Assembly: GCA_026397725.1 (NCBI GenBank)
Contig: JAPLUI010000126.1
Location: forward strand, 1-49,805
Direction of reading: 5' to 3'
Origin: Verrucomicrobiota bacterium
Lineage (GTDB): Bacteria; Verrucomicrobiota; Verrucomicrobiia; Verrucomicrobiales; Akkermansiaceae
Length of the DNA: 49,805 nt
A program made the position numbers and the translations under genes. Below are positions 9,576 through 18,421 of the stretch, piece after piece (within the stretch, counting starts at the first letter, position 1; the number at the start of each line of letters is the position of its first letter). The notes below the pieces were generated by a model. That model was not told the DNA's origin. It did no database searches and saw only the letters and a program-made list of their open reading frames with translations.

Positions 9576-12500
9576 TTACTGGCGGGGCACCGCGATCCGA
9601 TACATTTTGCCCGCCACCGTGTCGAACGTGCACCGGTCGCCGGCCGACCGGACCGCAACCGCAACGCCACGGGCGTCGCTGACGTGGATTCGTCCGGATG
9701 CAATGACGGTGAACGGATGGCCCTTCTCGCTGTAGAGGCTCACGTCCGCCGCGCCTTCCTTGAACTCGCCGGAACAGAGGAACGCCCCCCGCGCGCGCAA
9801 GCCCTTGAACGAAAGCCTCCTGTCGGCAGGACAGTCCGGGAAGAACCTCACTCCGTCGTCGTAGCACTGCATGCATAACTGATTGTTGAACTCCCACAAC
9901 CCGATATCGGCGATGTAGGGAGGGTATCTGCCAGGAGGTGCCGGAAACGCCCCCGAGGGAGCATTGAGCATCGCCTTGTAGTATCGTATCATGTCATCCA
10001 CTGGGAACCCCCCGATGCGCAGCGCCGCGACAAACGACCCCTGGCCGCGCATGTTGTCCTGGCCAAAAGGAGTGAGCCAGCGCCCATCCCGAAGGGCAAG
10101 CTTGGTGCCCTGGTTGATCGTGTTGTAGCCGGTTTCCTTCACCTTGGGAGCCGAACGCCGGTTGCAGGCGTAGCCCGGGTAAACGTTCTGCGTCTGGATG
10201 ACGTTGATGGAAAAGTCAAACGGGGTCTGGTCGTCCGCCTTATACACCGTCACGCCGTTCCAGTTAGTGGTGGTGTACTCGTTCAAATGATCCCTGATAT
10301 CCCGCCATTTCTCCCCCCGCTCGGAATCGACGCCGAGCACCTCGCTGTACTTCACGATGTCGGTGAACAGGATGCCGGCATAGACAAGGTCCAGACACGA
10401 ATTCTGAAAGTTGTCCGATCCACTTTCATGGCTCGCCCCGCGCACATGGTATTTCCCGTCGGCTTCCTTGGTGAGCCAGTCCTCATAGAAGTTGGCGCAC
10501 TCCTTCATGAATGGATAGATACGTTCCCTCAAATACGCGACGTCCTCCGTGTTCCGGTAGTACCAGTTTCCGATGATCGAAGCGAACGACGCGCAGAACT
10601 TCTGCCCCCAGTAGATGTCCTCATAGGTGCTGCCCCATGGAGCCCAGTGGACGGGAAAGAACACGCCCCGCTTCAGCCCGGCATCCTTGATGGCCCGTCT
10701 CTGTCCTTCCGGGATCCAATCATAGACCGTCTGAATCCACATTTTTGCGGCGCTCGCGCGATCCGAGTTGATGAGCGGAATGTAGTACGAAGCCGCTCCC
10801 AGATCGTTATTACAGTAGCTGCTGTAATTGTGCCGGGTATCGGAAGCCTTCCACGGGCCGTGCAGGCCGCTGTTGACACTACCTTCCCGGCACATCGTTC
10901 CCAGCCCGTACAGGCAGCGGAAGTAGTATCCGTCCATCGTGTCGTCGCAGGTTCTAACATACCCTTTCGACCACCACTGGGTCTTCCACCAGTTCCGGTG
11001 GCTTTCCTTCAGACTGGCGAGGCTTTTCGCGGTGAATTCACGCACCCGTGCTTTGGCGGTTGACAGATGGTTGGTGGCATCCTTGCCGCCGTCCAGGCAG
11101 ACGACGACCGTGACGGTGGCGTTGGAGGGGATATCGAAGGTTGCCCGGGCGCGGTCTTTGCCAACCGCCTCACAGGTGACAGGACCCGCGCCAATGATTC
11201 TGGCGGCATACGCGTTGCGCGAGATCCACCGGGCACCCTGCCGGTTGTTAGTCTCGCGGGTCAACCAGATCATATCGCCGTCCATACCGGCTGCCGCAGG
11301 ATAGTCGGCCACCCGGTCGAGCACCTCGGCATTCAACTCGACGCTCACCCTGACCGGCCCGACGCTCGACAGCTCGAGCGCCATCGTATTCTCGGTCGCC
11401 GCCACCAAAGAATTCACCTTCAACCCGTAACCGTTGAACGGCAGCGTCGAATGGATCTCCGCATCTAGCATCTCCTCTTCCTGCCGGTAGCCGGGGCATG
11501 GCCCCGTCGCGGCAGACGGCGGATTCGCCGTGGCTAGACCTATCTTCAAGCAGCCGGAGGGGATTTCGCGGACCGTATGGTTGCCATTTGAACCGTCGTC
11601 GGTCCAGAAATCGGCCGTCCTCATGAAGTAGACCTGGGTGTCGTTGCCGCCACTCACACATGCGCACATGTTTCCATTGCCCATGAGCGGAGCATGGACG
11701 GTGTTTTCGGTGGCCACCAGCGGGGCAGCGGTCCACACCCGGTTGTAGGCCGGAACAACGCTCTCGAGAACCTCCCAGTGCGCCGCCGCGAAGCCGCCCC
11801 CTTCAACGGGGCCGGCCATGACCGCCATCTGCGCCGCGGCGCCCGGCTTGGCAGCGGCAGTCACGCTCACATTGTCTAACTGTGCACCCTGTGTCGACTT
11901 CTGCGTGGGAGTAGTTCCCGGGCTGAAGGACAGGGTCGCGGTGCCTCTAGCAGTAGGCGTAAAGGTGAACGTGTGTTTGGTCAAACCGTCGGCAAAAGGA
12001 GTATTGGCATCCTGGGTGAGGGTGCCGGTCGCCGCGATCCCGCTGATCGTAGCGGTCAACTTGACTCCCGGAGTGGCTTGCGCCGTGTTGCATTGGTAGT
12101 AAGCGACCTCATACCGGGTGCCTGCCGTGACGCCAAAGCTCTGGGAAACCGTGCTCCCGTATAACAAATTCCACTGCCGGGTTCCGAAGGGCGTGGGCGC
12201 CACGTAGGCTGAGTAGTCCGGCACGACGACACCCTTGCCGTCAACTTCCGGGCCCTGACGCAGATACATTCCCATCAGTCCGTCGCCAGCGAGAACCCCG
12301 CCGTTAAGAGACGTGCCAAACGTCCAGTTGGCGACAGAGGTGGCCCCATTTCCCCAATCCCCAATCAGGGAGGTGCCTTGGGCAGGGCCGTTAGGAACGA
12401 AGGGTTTTGCCGGATCGCCCCAGGTGCCTAATCCCCAGGCACCAATGGTGGCCGTCTCGAAGCTCCCGTTCGCGATGATGGGGGCCGCCGCCGAGGCAGG

Positions 12501-12632
12501 GCCTGCGGCGACCAGCGCCACGGTTAGAACAACACTGGGAACAGGGTTGGCAAAGGCGCGCTTTCCGGGACTTGTCATTTGGGGTCTTGTTTGTGGGTTG
12601 GGGTAGTCTGTTAGAATGTTTCGCCCGGTCAT
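9576..12632 (-). CDS. GH95-like (alpha/alpha)6 glycosidase with N-terminal carbohydrate-binding module
   Basis: The protein has 1018 residues. The start overlaps the upstream stop (ATGA), implying translational coupling; a second ATG 18 codons in gives a tidier signal peptide (MTSPGKRAFANPVPS...). Residues about 50-260 form a DUF642-like binding module beginning IIANGSFETATIGAWG. The next region (ENTVHAPLMGNGNMCACVSGG) resembles the GH95/DUF5703 N-terminal sandwich. A six-hairpin barrel follows (SGLHGPWKASDTRHNY, NNDLGAASYYIPL, GQDNMRGQGSFVAALR). GH95 enzymes remove alpha-linked fucose or galactose; the exact specificity is not known here. Unlike its neighbours it looks complete, with both ends and an uninterrupted barrel. 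Confidence 0.75.
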   Translation of the reverse strand: MTGRNILTDYPNPQTRPQMTSPGKRAFANPVPSVVLTVALVAAGPASAAAPIIANGSFETATIGAWGLGTWGDPAKPFVPNGPAQGTSLIGDWGNGATSVANWTFGTSLNGGVLAGDGLMGMYLRQGPEVDGKGVVVPDYSAYVAPTPFGTRQWNLLYGSTVSQSFGVTAGTRYEVAYYQCNTAQATPGVKLTATISGIAATGTLTQDANTPFADGLTKHTFTFTPTARGTATLSFSPGTTPTQKSTQGAQLDNVSVTAAAKPGAAAQMAVMAGPVEGGGFAAAHWEVLESVVPAYNRVWTAAPLVATENTVHAPLMGNGNMCACVSGGNDTQVYFMRTADFWTDDGSNGNHTVREIPSGCLKIGLATANPPSAATGPCPGYRQEEEMLDAEIHSTLPFNGYGLKVNSLVAATENTMALELSSVGPVRVSVELNAEVLDRVADYPAAAGMDGDMIWLTRETNNRQGARWISRNAYAARIIGAGPVTCEAVGKDRARATFDIPSNATVTVVVCLDGGKDATNHLSTAKARVREFTAKSLASLKESHRNWWKTQWWSKGYVRTCDDTMDGYYFRCLYGLGTMCREGSVNSGLHGPWKASDTRHNYSSYCNNDLGAASYYIPLINSDRASAAKMWIQTVYDWIPEGQRRAIKDAGLKRGVFFPVHWAPWGSTYEDIYWGQKFCASFASIIGNWYYRNTEDVAYLRERIYPFMKECANFYEDWLTKEADGKYHVRGASHESGSDNFQNSCLDLVYAGILFTDIVKYSEVLGVDSERGEKWRDIRDHLNEYTTTNWNGVTVYKADDQTPFDFSINVIQTQNVYPGYACNRRSAPKVKETGYNTINQGTKLALRDGRWLTPFGQDNMRGQGSFVAALRIGGFPVDDMIRYYKAMLNAPSGAFPAPPGRYPPYIADIGLWEFNNQLCMQCYDDGVRFFPDCPADRRLSFKGLRARGAFLCSGEFKEGAADVSLYSEKGHPFTVIASGRIHVSDARGVAVAVRSAGDRCTFDTVAGKMYRIAVPRQ

Positions 12633-13906
12633 TTCGCCGCCCCCGCAGCGACCGGGTTGACCAGCACTTCATCAAGCGTTTCGTCGGGCACCATCGTCGG
12701 ACGCAGCTTATCGAAGTGGCTCTTGATCTTGCTCCTATTTGTTAGATCCCAAAGCGACGTTTTCATCTGGCGTAGCGCGAGCACCGAGGTGATCCAGCTT
12801 TGGGTCCAACCGCTCTCAATCGACCATGCGCCCCAGCCCGCATCGGTGCTGGATGCCCAGTATTCCCAGCGTTTGAAATCGAACGCGCGGAACCAGCCGC
12901 CATCCAATTCCGGGTGGCTCTCGCTGCGGATTTGGATGCGGCACAGGTAGGCGGCCATGGTCATGCCGATCGCGGTTTTCGCCCGTTGCCGGAACCATTC
13001 GAACCCGGTCTGCCGGTAGGCCCAAAGATAACAATTCCACAGGGTGGCCTGCATGTGCGGCGAGTAACTGGTGGTCCTGCCGTTGAAGTACCAGTCGATT
13101 CCCCGCCGCAGGGCTTGCGCCTCGATGTCCGCCGGCAGCGCCGCGCCGGCACCAAAACTTGGCCGCACACTGGCCGTCCATTTCAAAGCCGCTAGCTCCC
13201 GGCCCGGCCGCAGCCAGGTGAACCCATAACTCCAGATCCCCTGCCACGCATCGGTGGGCGCATAACGACCGGTGACGAAGTCGCTGAGCTTGGTGGTGGC
13301 CACTAACACATTGCCAGCCCCGGCCTGTGGCGGCAGGTCGAAGAGGATCGGGTGCGATTCTTGTGCCCAGCCATACACCGCGGTGTCGAAGCCCGCCACG
13401 CGGCCGATGACAATGTGTGGCGTGTCGGCTTTGACCGGCAAAAAGCGGCAGCCATGAATGGCCAGGATGCGCAGTTTTGTTAGCGCGGGCGCAAAGGCGT
13501 CCGAGGCGATCACCGCGTGCTCCCACTGGGTTCCGCGCGGCGCCCCAACCTCCATCCCGGGCAGAAACGACGGATACTCCACATACAAGCGCAGGTGTTT
13601 CCCGGCGGCCTTTTGAAACAGCGCGGCGTCAAGCACCGTGGTCTGCGTTGGATAAGCGTCGGCTAACAACAACACGCCGTCACCGTCGCCGGCCGCCTCG
13701 ACGGCTGCCAGGGGCGCGTCGAATCGCTTCACGTCCAGCCCGTTGTCCGACGCGACGCGCAACAGGTCATTGCCGGCCGCGCAGGAAAAGATCAGCGGTG
13801 CCGCAGAAGCGGCAGGGACAAGCGACCCTAACATCAGCGTCGCGATCAGGCTGGCCGCAAGGCGGCGCGGCGCGTGGGTTTCCGGCTGGTCTTTCTTTGG
13901 TTTCAT
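12629..13906 (-). CDS. Secreted glycosidase-like protein with amidotransferase-like N-terminal domain, shortened core
   Basis: The frame opens further upstream, but the likely start is 13906 (MKPKKDQPET, a 425-residue product) because a signal peptide follows it (LIATLMLGSLVPAASA). The first half resembles the ThuA/glutamine-amidotransferase-like domain often fused to glycosidases (GDGVLLLADAYPT, HLRLYVEYPSFLPG). The second half is part of a helical barrel (YSPHMQATLWNCYLWAYRQT, and near the end DAGWGAWSIESGWTQSW). From memory of the family, well over 100 residues belong between MTMAAY (315-320) and LCRIQIRSESHPELDGG (from 321). The join near 12946 is in frame. Activity is therefore doubtful. 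The 3' end overlaps the GH95-like gene by four bases. Confidence 0.65.
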   Translation of the reverse strand: MKPKKDQPETHAPRRLAASLIATLMLGSLVPAASAAPLIFSCAAGNDLLRVASDNGLDVKRFDAPLAAVEAAGDGDGVLLLADAYPTQTTVLDAALFQKAAGKHLRLYVEYPSFLPGMEVGAPRGTQWEHAVIASDAFAPALTKLRILAIHGCRFLPVKADTPHIVIGRVAGFDTAVYGWAQESHPILFDLPPQAGAGNVLVATTKLSDFVTGRYAPTDAWQGIWSYGFTWLRPGRELAALKWTASVRPSFGAGAALPADIEAQALRRGIDWYFNGRTTSYSPHMQATLWNCYLWAYRQTGFEWFRQRAKTAIGMTMAAYLCRIQIRSESHPELDGGWFRAFDFKRWEYWASSTDAGWGAWSIESGWTQSWITSVLALRQMKTSLWDLTNRSKIKSHFDKLRPTMVPDETLDEVLVNPVAAGAAK

Positions 13907-13949
13907 GGCTATCAGGATTTGATCTAAGTTCACGCTGGCACGGCCTCTA

Positions 13950-16100
13950 TCATTTCGGCGGTTCCTTTTGCGCCTCGGCGAAGAGTGCCGCGAGCCGTTG
14001 TTGGCGCGCATCACCCTTGGCCGTCCAGCGGGCCATCCGCGCGGCGAAACCGTCATACATGGCAACGGCCGTCTGCTCGTAAAACGTGGTGACGTTCACC
14101 TTGCGCTGCGGGGTGATGGCATGGAAATAGCCCGGGCCGGGATCCACCGCCGCACGCAGCCGCCGGGCCTCGCACGCTTCCAGCGCGGCGGCGACAAATG
14201 CCCGCTCGTCGCCGCTGCCGGGCTCGCCGGCCAGGAGCTTGGCCATCGCTGTTAGAACGGCGAGCGGCCGCTGCAGGGATTCCGGCAACGCGGCGGGGTT
14301 TGCCGCCGGGTCGTCCTTGGCGACGAGGGCGGGCACTGCCGGATAGGCCGCGGTCGGGGATTCCTTGGGCCAACCGCCCTCGGTGGTGATCTCGATTTTC
14401 GCCTCGGCGGGCAGCGCGTCATACATCAGCGCCAGCGCGTCCGGTGAGGTGACCGTCAGTGCCTTGCCGTTCAGGGTTGCCGCCGCGATCTTCGGCCCGC
14501 CGTTGCGGCAGGAAAGATAGACGCGTTTCTCACCAAAGCGCACCGGTTCTTTCTGCAAGTATTGAGTGATGGATCCCGGCACGCGCGGCCGCAGGATCAG
14601 CCGGTCGGCCCGATAGTCGTAATCGAACAGGCCGCGGACCGTGGCCGCGGGAATGGCGAAGTTGTCAGCCATCACCGAACCGCCGGGTTTGTAGAGCCAT
14701 TTGCCTTCGCCAAACCAGGAATTGTCGGTGTTTTCGCCGCGCTGCGACCACGGCGCGTCCATCTGGAAGTCCTTGGCCCATTTCATCGCCCGCGTGGCGG
14801 AGCGCCGGATGTCCTCGAACTTGCCTAACCGGTAATACATCAGAATCGCGCGGCCCTCGACCGTGCCCCAAACGCCGCCGTTGACCCAGTCGCCGAAGTT
14901 GTGGATTCCCGCCATTCCGGGGCCGGCCGTATTGCCCCAGCTCCAGTACGTGTCGTCCAGCCCGGGCGCGTTGGTGAGGAGGAAGTCGAACGGGCGGATC
15001 GCTGGAAACGCGGCAATCTGTTGGTAGATGCTTTTCGATGTTAGGTCGTCGGCCACGCGCAGCGCCACCGCATCGGCGTTGGCCACGCCTTCCAGGTAGC
15101 CGAACTGTGGCTGGCCGAGCACGCCGTGTTTGACGCCGCCGGGCTCTAGCGATTTGACAAAATAACCGGCGGGGGTCAGCAGCAGCGGCAGCGACTCGCG
15201 CGTTATTTTTTGCCGCGGCTCGGATTGCGCGAGTTTGTCCTTGTCGCCGGTGAGCCTGTAGAGTTCCACCATCCGGTCCAGGGCTGCCAGATAGGTGATA
15301 GAAAGTCCTGCCAGATAGCCTTTGCCGAATGACCCGTCGGGTTGTTTGACACCGCCGTAGCTGGGGGCCAGCAGGTTGCAGGCGGCGCCGACGAGGAAGA
15401 GGTTGTTTTTCGGATCGCGGGCTTTTTCGATGAACTCGCAGGCCCGCTGCATTTTGGGCAGATAATTGGCCAGCGCCTTGGGATCGCGGCTGGTCAGCAG
15501 GATCTCGGCCTGCATCACCACCCCGGCGGCGGTGGCTTCATAGAACCAGTCGTGGATCTTGAGGTCGCCGTCGCCTTGGCAGAAAATGATCTGTCCCGGT
15601 GCCGCGGTGTCGCCCAGACAGCCGTCCGGCCCCACCTGGGATGACATGGGCGGGTTGCTGTCCGGCTTGCCACCCCACAGGCTCATGCGTTTGCCGTCGC
15701 CCTGGTTGTCCCAGAACAAATCCCACGAGCGCTGCAACATGGAGAACCACGGGTCCTGGAGAAAGGGTGTCGCCGCGTATGAGAACCCATAACTGTTTTG
15801 AATCCACCAACCCCGCCATTCGTTGCCTTCACTGAACGTGTCCCAATCCGGCTTGTAGAGCATCGTCACGTTAGGCACCGCCGGATTGGCATGAAAAAAC
15901 GCGAAGGATTCGTCAATCAGCCGCAAAAAATCCCGGTCGCCCTCACCCGTGCAAAAACGGCCCGTATATGGTCCCGGCACACTGGCCGCAGGTGCTGCGG
16001 GGGCCTCCGCGGCCAGCGTGCGCTCACTCTGGCCGGCGAGGATCGCCGCCGTAATGTATGCCGCAATGCCTATGTTAGGTAGCCATTCAGTGGATTTCAT
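13950..16100 (-). CDS. Secreted (alpha/alpha)6-type protein, tandem copy A
   Basis: The product has 716 residues from the ATG at 16100 (MKSTEWLPNIG). The frame is open further upstream only because it crosses the end of copy B. There is no clear ribosome site. A signal peptide is followed by the mature protein from about GPYTGRFCTGEGD. Repeated helices with tryptophan- and glycine-rich turns (WWIQNSYGFSYAATPFL, HDWFYEATAAGVVMQAEILL, DTYWSWGN, NGGVWGTVEGRAILMYY) suggest a six-hairpin glycosidase or lyase barrel, followed by a beta-sandwich (DYDYRADRLILRPRVPG) and a C-terminal helical tail. I do not recognise the exact family. Copy B at 16111-18222 is highly similar almost throughout, so the pair is a recent tandem duplication. 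The gap between copies is only 10 bases. Confidence 0.8.
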   Translation of the reverse strand: MKSTEWLPNIGIAAYITAAILAGQSERTLAAEAPAAPAASVPGPYTGRFCTGEGDRDFLRLIDESFAFFHANPAVPNVTMLYKPDWDTFSEGNEWRGWWIQNSYGFSYAATPFLQDPWFSMLQRSWDLFWDNQGDGKRMSLWGGKPDSNPPMSSQVGPDGCLGDTAAPGQIIFCQGDGDLKIHDWFYEATAAGVVMQAEILLTSRDPKALANYLPKMQRACEFIEKARDPKNNLFLVGAACNLLAPSYGGVKQPDGSFGKGYLAGLSITYLAALDRMVELYRLTGDKDKLAQSEPRQKITRESLPLLLTPAGYFVKSLEPGGVKHGVLGQPQFGYLEGVANADAVALRVADDLTSKSIYQQIAAFPAIRPFDFLLTNAPGLDDTYWSWGNTAGPGMAGIHNFGDWVNGGVWGTVEGRAILMYYRLGKFEDIRRSATRAMKWAKDFQMDAPWSQRGENTDNSWFGEGKWLYKPGGSVMADNFAIPAATVRGLFDYDYRADRLILRPRVPGSITQYLQKEPVRFGEKRVYLSCRNGGPKIAAATLNGKALTVTSPDALALMYDALPAEAKIEITTEGGWPKESPTAAYPAVPALVAKDDPAANPAALPESLQRPLAVLTAMAKLLAGEPGSGDERAFVAAALEACEARRLRAAVDPGPGYFHAITPQRKVNVTTFYEQTAVAMYDGFAARMARWTAKGDARQQRLAALFAEAQKEPPK

Positions 16101-16110
16101 AGGGTTGTGT

Positions 16111-18222
16111 TCATGGTTGTTGTTGAGCCTTGGAGAAGAGTGCCGCGAGCCGTTGTTGGCGTGCATCGCCCTTGGCCGCCCAGCCTGCCATCCGCGTGGC
16201 GAAACCCTTGTACATGGCGAGGGCGACCCGCTCGTAAAACGCAGTGATGGATGCCTTGCGCTCCGGAGTGACGGCACGGTAATAGCCCGGGCCGGGATCC
16301 ATCGCCGCACGCAAGCGCCGGGCCTCGCACGCTTCCAACGCGACGGCGACAAACGCCCGCTCGTCGCCGCTGCCGGGCTCGGCGGCCAGGAGCTTGGCCA
16401 TCGCTGTTAGAACGGCAACCGGCCGCTGCAGGGATTCGGGCAACGCGGCGGGGGCTGCCGCCGGGTCGTCCTTGACGACGAGGGCGGGCACTGCCGGATA
16501 AGCCGCGCCCGGGGATTCCTTGGGCCAGCCGCCCTCGGTGGTGATCTCGATTTTCGCCTCGGCGGGCAGCGCGTCATACATGAGTGCCAGCGCGTCCGGC
16601 GAGGTGACCTTAAGCGCCTTGCCATTGACGGTTGCCGCCGCGATCTTCGGCCCGCCGTTGCGGCAGGAAAGATAGAGACGCTTTTCGCCAAAGCGCACCG
16701 GTTCCTTCTGCGTGTATTGGGTGATGGATCCCGGCACGCGCGGCCGCAGGATCAGCCGGTCGGCTCGATAGTCGTAATCGAACAGGCCGCGGATCGTGGC
16801 CGCGGGAATGGCGAAGTTGTCAACCATCACCACCACGCCGCCAATATGAAACTGGCCGGAATCGGACCATGAATTGTTGGTGTTTTCGCCGCGTTGCGAC
16901 CACGGTTCGTCCATGCGGAAGTCCTTGGCCCATTTCATCGCCCGCGTGGCGGAACGCCGGATGTCCTCGAACTTTCCGAGACGATAGTACATCAGAATCG
17001 CGCGCCCCTCGACCGTGCCCCAAACGCCGCCGTTGACCCAGTCGCCGAATTGATGGAATCCTTCAAGGCCGGGCCCGGCCGGATTGCCCCAACTCCAGTA
17101 GGTGTCGTCCAGACCCGGCGCATTGGTGAGGAGGAAGTCGAACGGACGGATCGCCGGAAACGCGGCAATCTGTTGATAGATGCTCGCGGCCGTCCGCTCG
17201 TCGGCGACGCGCAGCGCCACCGCGTCGGCGTTGGCCACGCCTTCCAGGTAGCCGAACTGCGGCTGGCCGAGCACACCGTGCTTGACGCCGCCGGGTTCTA
17301 GCGATTTGACGAAATAGCCGACGGGGGTCAGCAGCAGCGGCAGCGACTCGCGCGTGATTTTTTGCCGCTGCCCGTATTGGGCGAGCTTGTCCTTGTCGCC
17401 GGTGAGCTTGTAGAGTTCCACCATCCGGTCCATGGCCGCCAGATAGGTGATCGAAAGCCCCGCCAGATAGCCTTTGCCGAATGACCCGTCGGGCTGTTTG
17501 ACGCCGCCGTAGCTGGGGGCCAGCAGGTTGCAGGCGGGGCCGACCAGGAAGAGGTTGTTTTTGGGATCGCGGGATTTTTCGATGAACTCGCAGGCCCGCT
17601 GCATTTTCGGCAGATAATAGGCCAGCGCCTTGCGATCACGGCTGGCTAGCAGGATCTCGGCCTGCATCACCAACCCGGCGGCGGTGGCTTCGTAGAACCA
17701 GTCATGGATTTTCCAATCGCCGTCACCTTGCCTGTAGGCGATGCTTCCGGGAGACGCACAGTCGCCCAGACAACCGTCAGGGGCCACTAACGGATAGTCA
17801 GGCCGGCCGATCCGCTTGCCATCGCCCTGGTTGTCCCAGAACAAATCCCACGAGCGTTGCAGCATGGAGACCCAGGGCGCTGCGAGAAACGGCGTCGCGG
17901 CGTAGGAAAATCCATAACTGTTCTGGATCCACCAGGCGTTCCAGCCACCCGCTTCAAGCAAGGTGTCCCACTCTGGCTGATAGATCATCGTCAGGTTCGG
18001 CACCACCGGATTGGGATGGAAAAACGCGAAGGACTCGTCGATCAACCGCAGAAACTCCACATCCCCTTCCCCGGCACAATAACGGCCCGCATAACGCCCC
18101 GGAACTACGGCTGGTGCCGACCCGGGACTCTCAGCGGCGGGCACGGGTTGCCCCTGACCGGTGGCGATTGTCACCAGGACCAACGCCACGATTCTAAATG
18201 AGGTGGGAACGGATTTCATCAT
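16111..18222 (-). CDS. Secreted (alpha/alpha)6-type protein, tandem copy B
   Basis: The product has 703 residues and starts MMKSVPTSFRIVALVLV with a signal peptide. It parallels copy A from GRYAGRYCAGEGD to the C-terminal AALFSKAQQQP. Differences cluster in the signal peptide, in the loop after DNQGDGKR (copy A has about nine extra residues there) and around the NNSWSDSGQFHIGGV segment. The rest is nearly the same, including LSITYLAAMDRMVELYKLTG and GVLGQPQFGYLEGVANADAV. It is the first gene of the minus-strand run. The 200-base gap before it faces the divergent GH20 gene and should hold promoters for both. Extracellular glycan processing is inferred; the family is unassigned. Confidence 0.8.
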   Translation of the reverse strand: MMKSVPTSFRIVALVLVTIATGQGQPVPAAESPGSAPAVVPGRYAGRYCAGEGDVEFLRLIDESFAFFHPNPVVPNLTMIYQPEWDTLLEAGGWNAWWIQNSYGFSYAATPFLAAPWVSMLQRSWDLFWDNQGDGKRIGRPDYPLVAPDGCLGDCASPGSIAYRQGDGDWKIHDWFYEATAAGLVMQAEILLASRDRKALAYYLPKMQRACEFIEKSRDPKNNLFLVGPACNLLAPSYGGVKQPDGSFGKGYLAGLSITYLAAMDRMVELYKLTGDKDKLAQYGQRQKITRESLPLLLTPVGYFVKSLEPGGVKHGVLGQPQFGYLEGVANADAVALRVADERTAASIYQQIAAFPAIRPFDFLLTNAPGLDDTYWSWGNPAGPGLEGFHQFGDWVNGGVWGTVEGRAILMYYRLGKFEDIRRSATRAMKWAKDFRMDEPWSQRGENTNNSWSDSGQFHIGGVVVMVDNFAIPAATIRGLFDYDYRADRLILRPRVPGSITQYTQKEPVRFGEKRLYLSCRNGGPKIAAATVNGKALKVTSPDALALMYDALPAEAKIEITTEGGWPKESPGAAYPAVPALVVKDDPAAAPAALPESLQRPVAVLTAMAKLLAAEPGSGDERAFVAVALEACEARRLRAAMDPGPGYYRAVTPERKASITAFYERVALAMYKGFATRMAGWAAKGDARQQRLAALFSKAQQQP

Positions 18223-18421
18223 GACGGCACGCTTTCCATTGTTGATGGGGAGGATTCACCTTCTGCTGAACCCAGATTGCAAGTGCGATCGGTCAAAATG
18301 ATGTGGATTTTCCGGAAAAATGGTTGCGCAGCTCCCGCTCCGTCGATACACCCCTTGCGTTGCATGGATTCCGTACGGGTCGTTCGGTTTTATTCCATGA
18401 ATCACCTGTTCCACCACCCGT

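Noticed and set aside
16101..16352. Extended N-terminus of tandem copy A
   Set aside because: This part overlaps the C-terminal coding region of copy B in another frame and contains no signal peptide. The ATG at 16100 is followed by one.
13950..18222. GTTAG sites as scars of excised DNA
   Set aside because: In the tandem copies, sites present in one copy match places in the other that differ by substitution without length change (GTTAGG in A against GTTCGG in B near 15871). Most sites are therefore made by point changes. Only the GH2 join has the word at a deletion.
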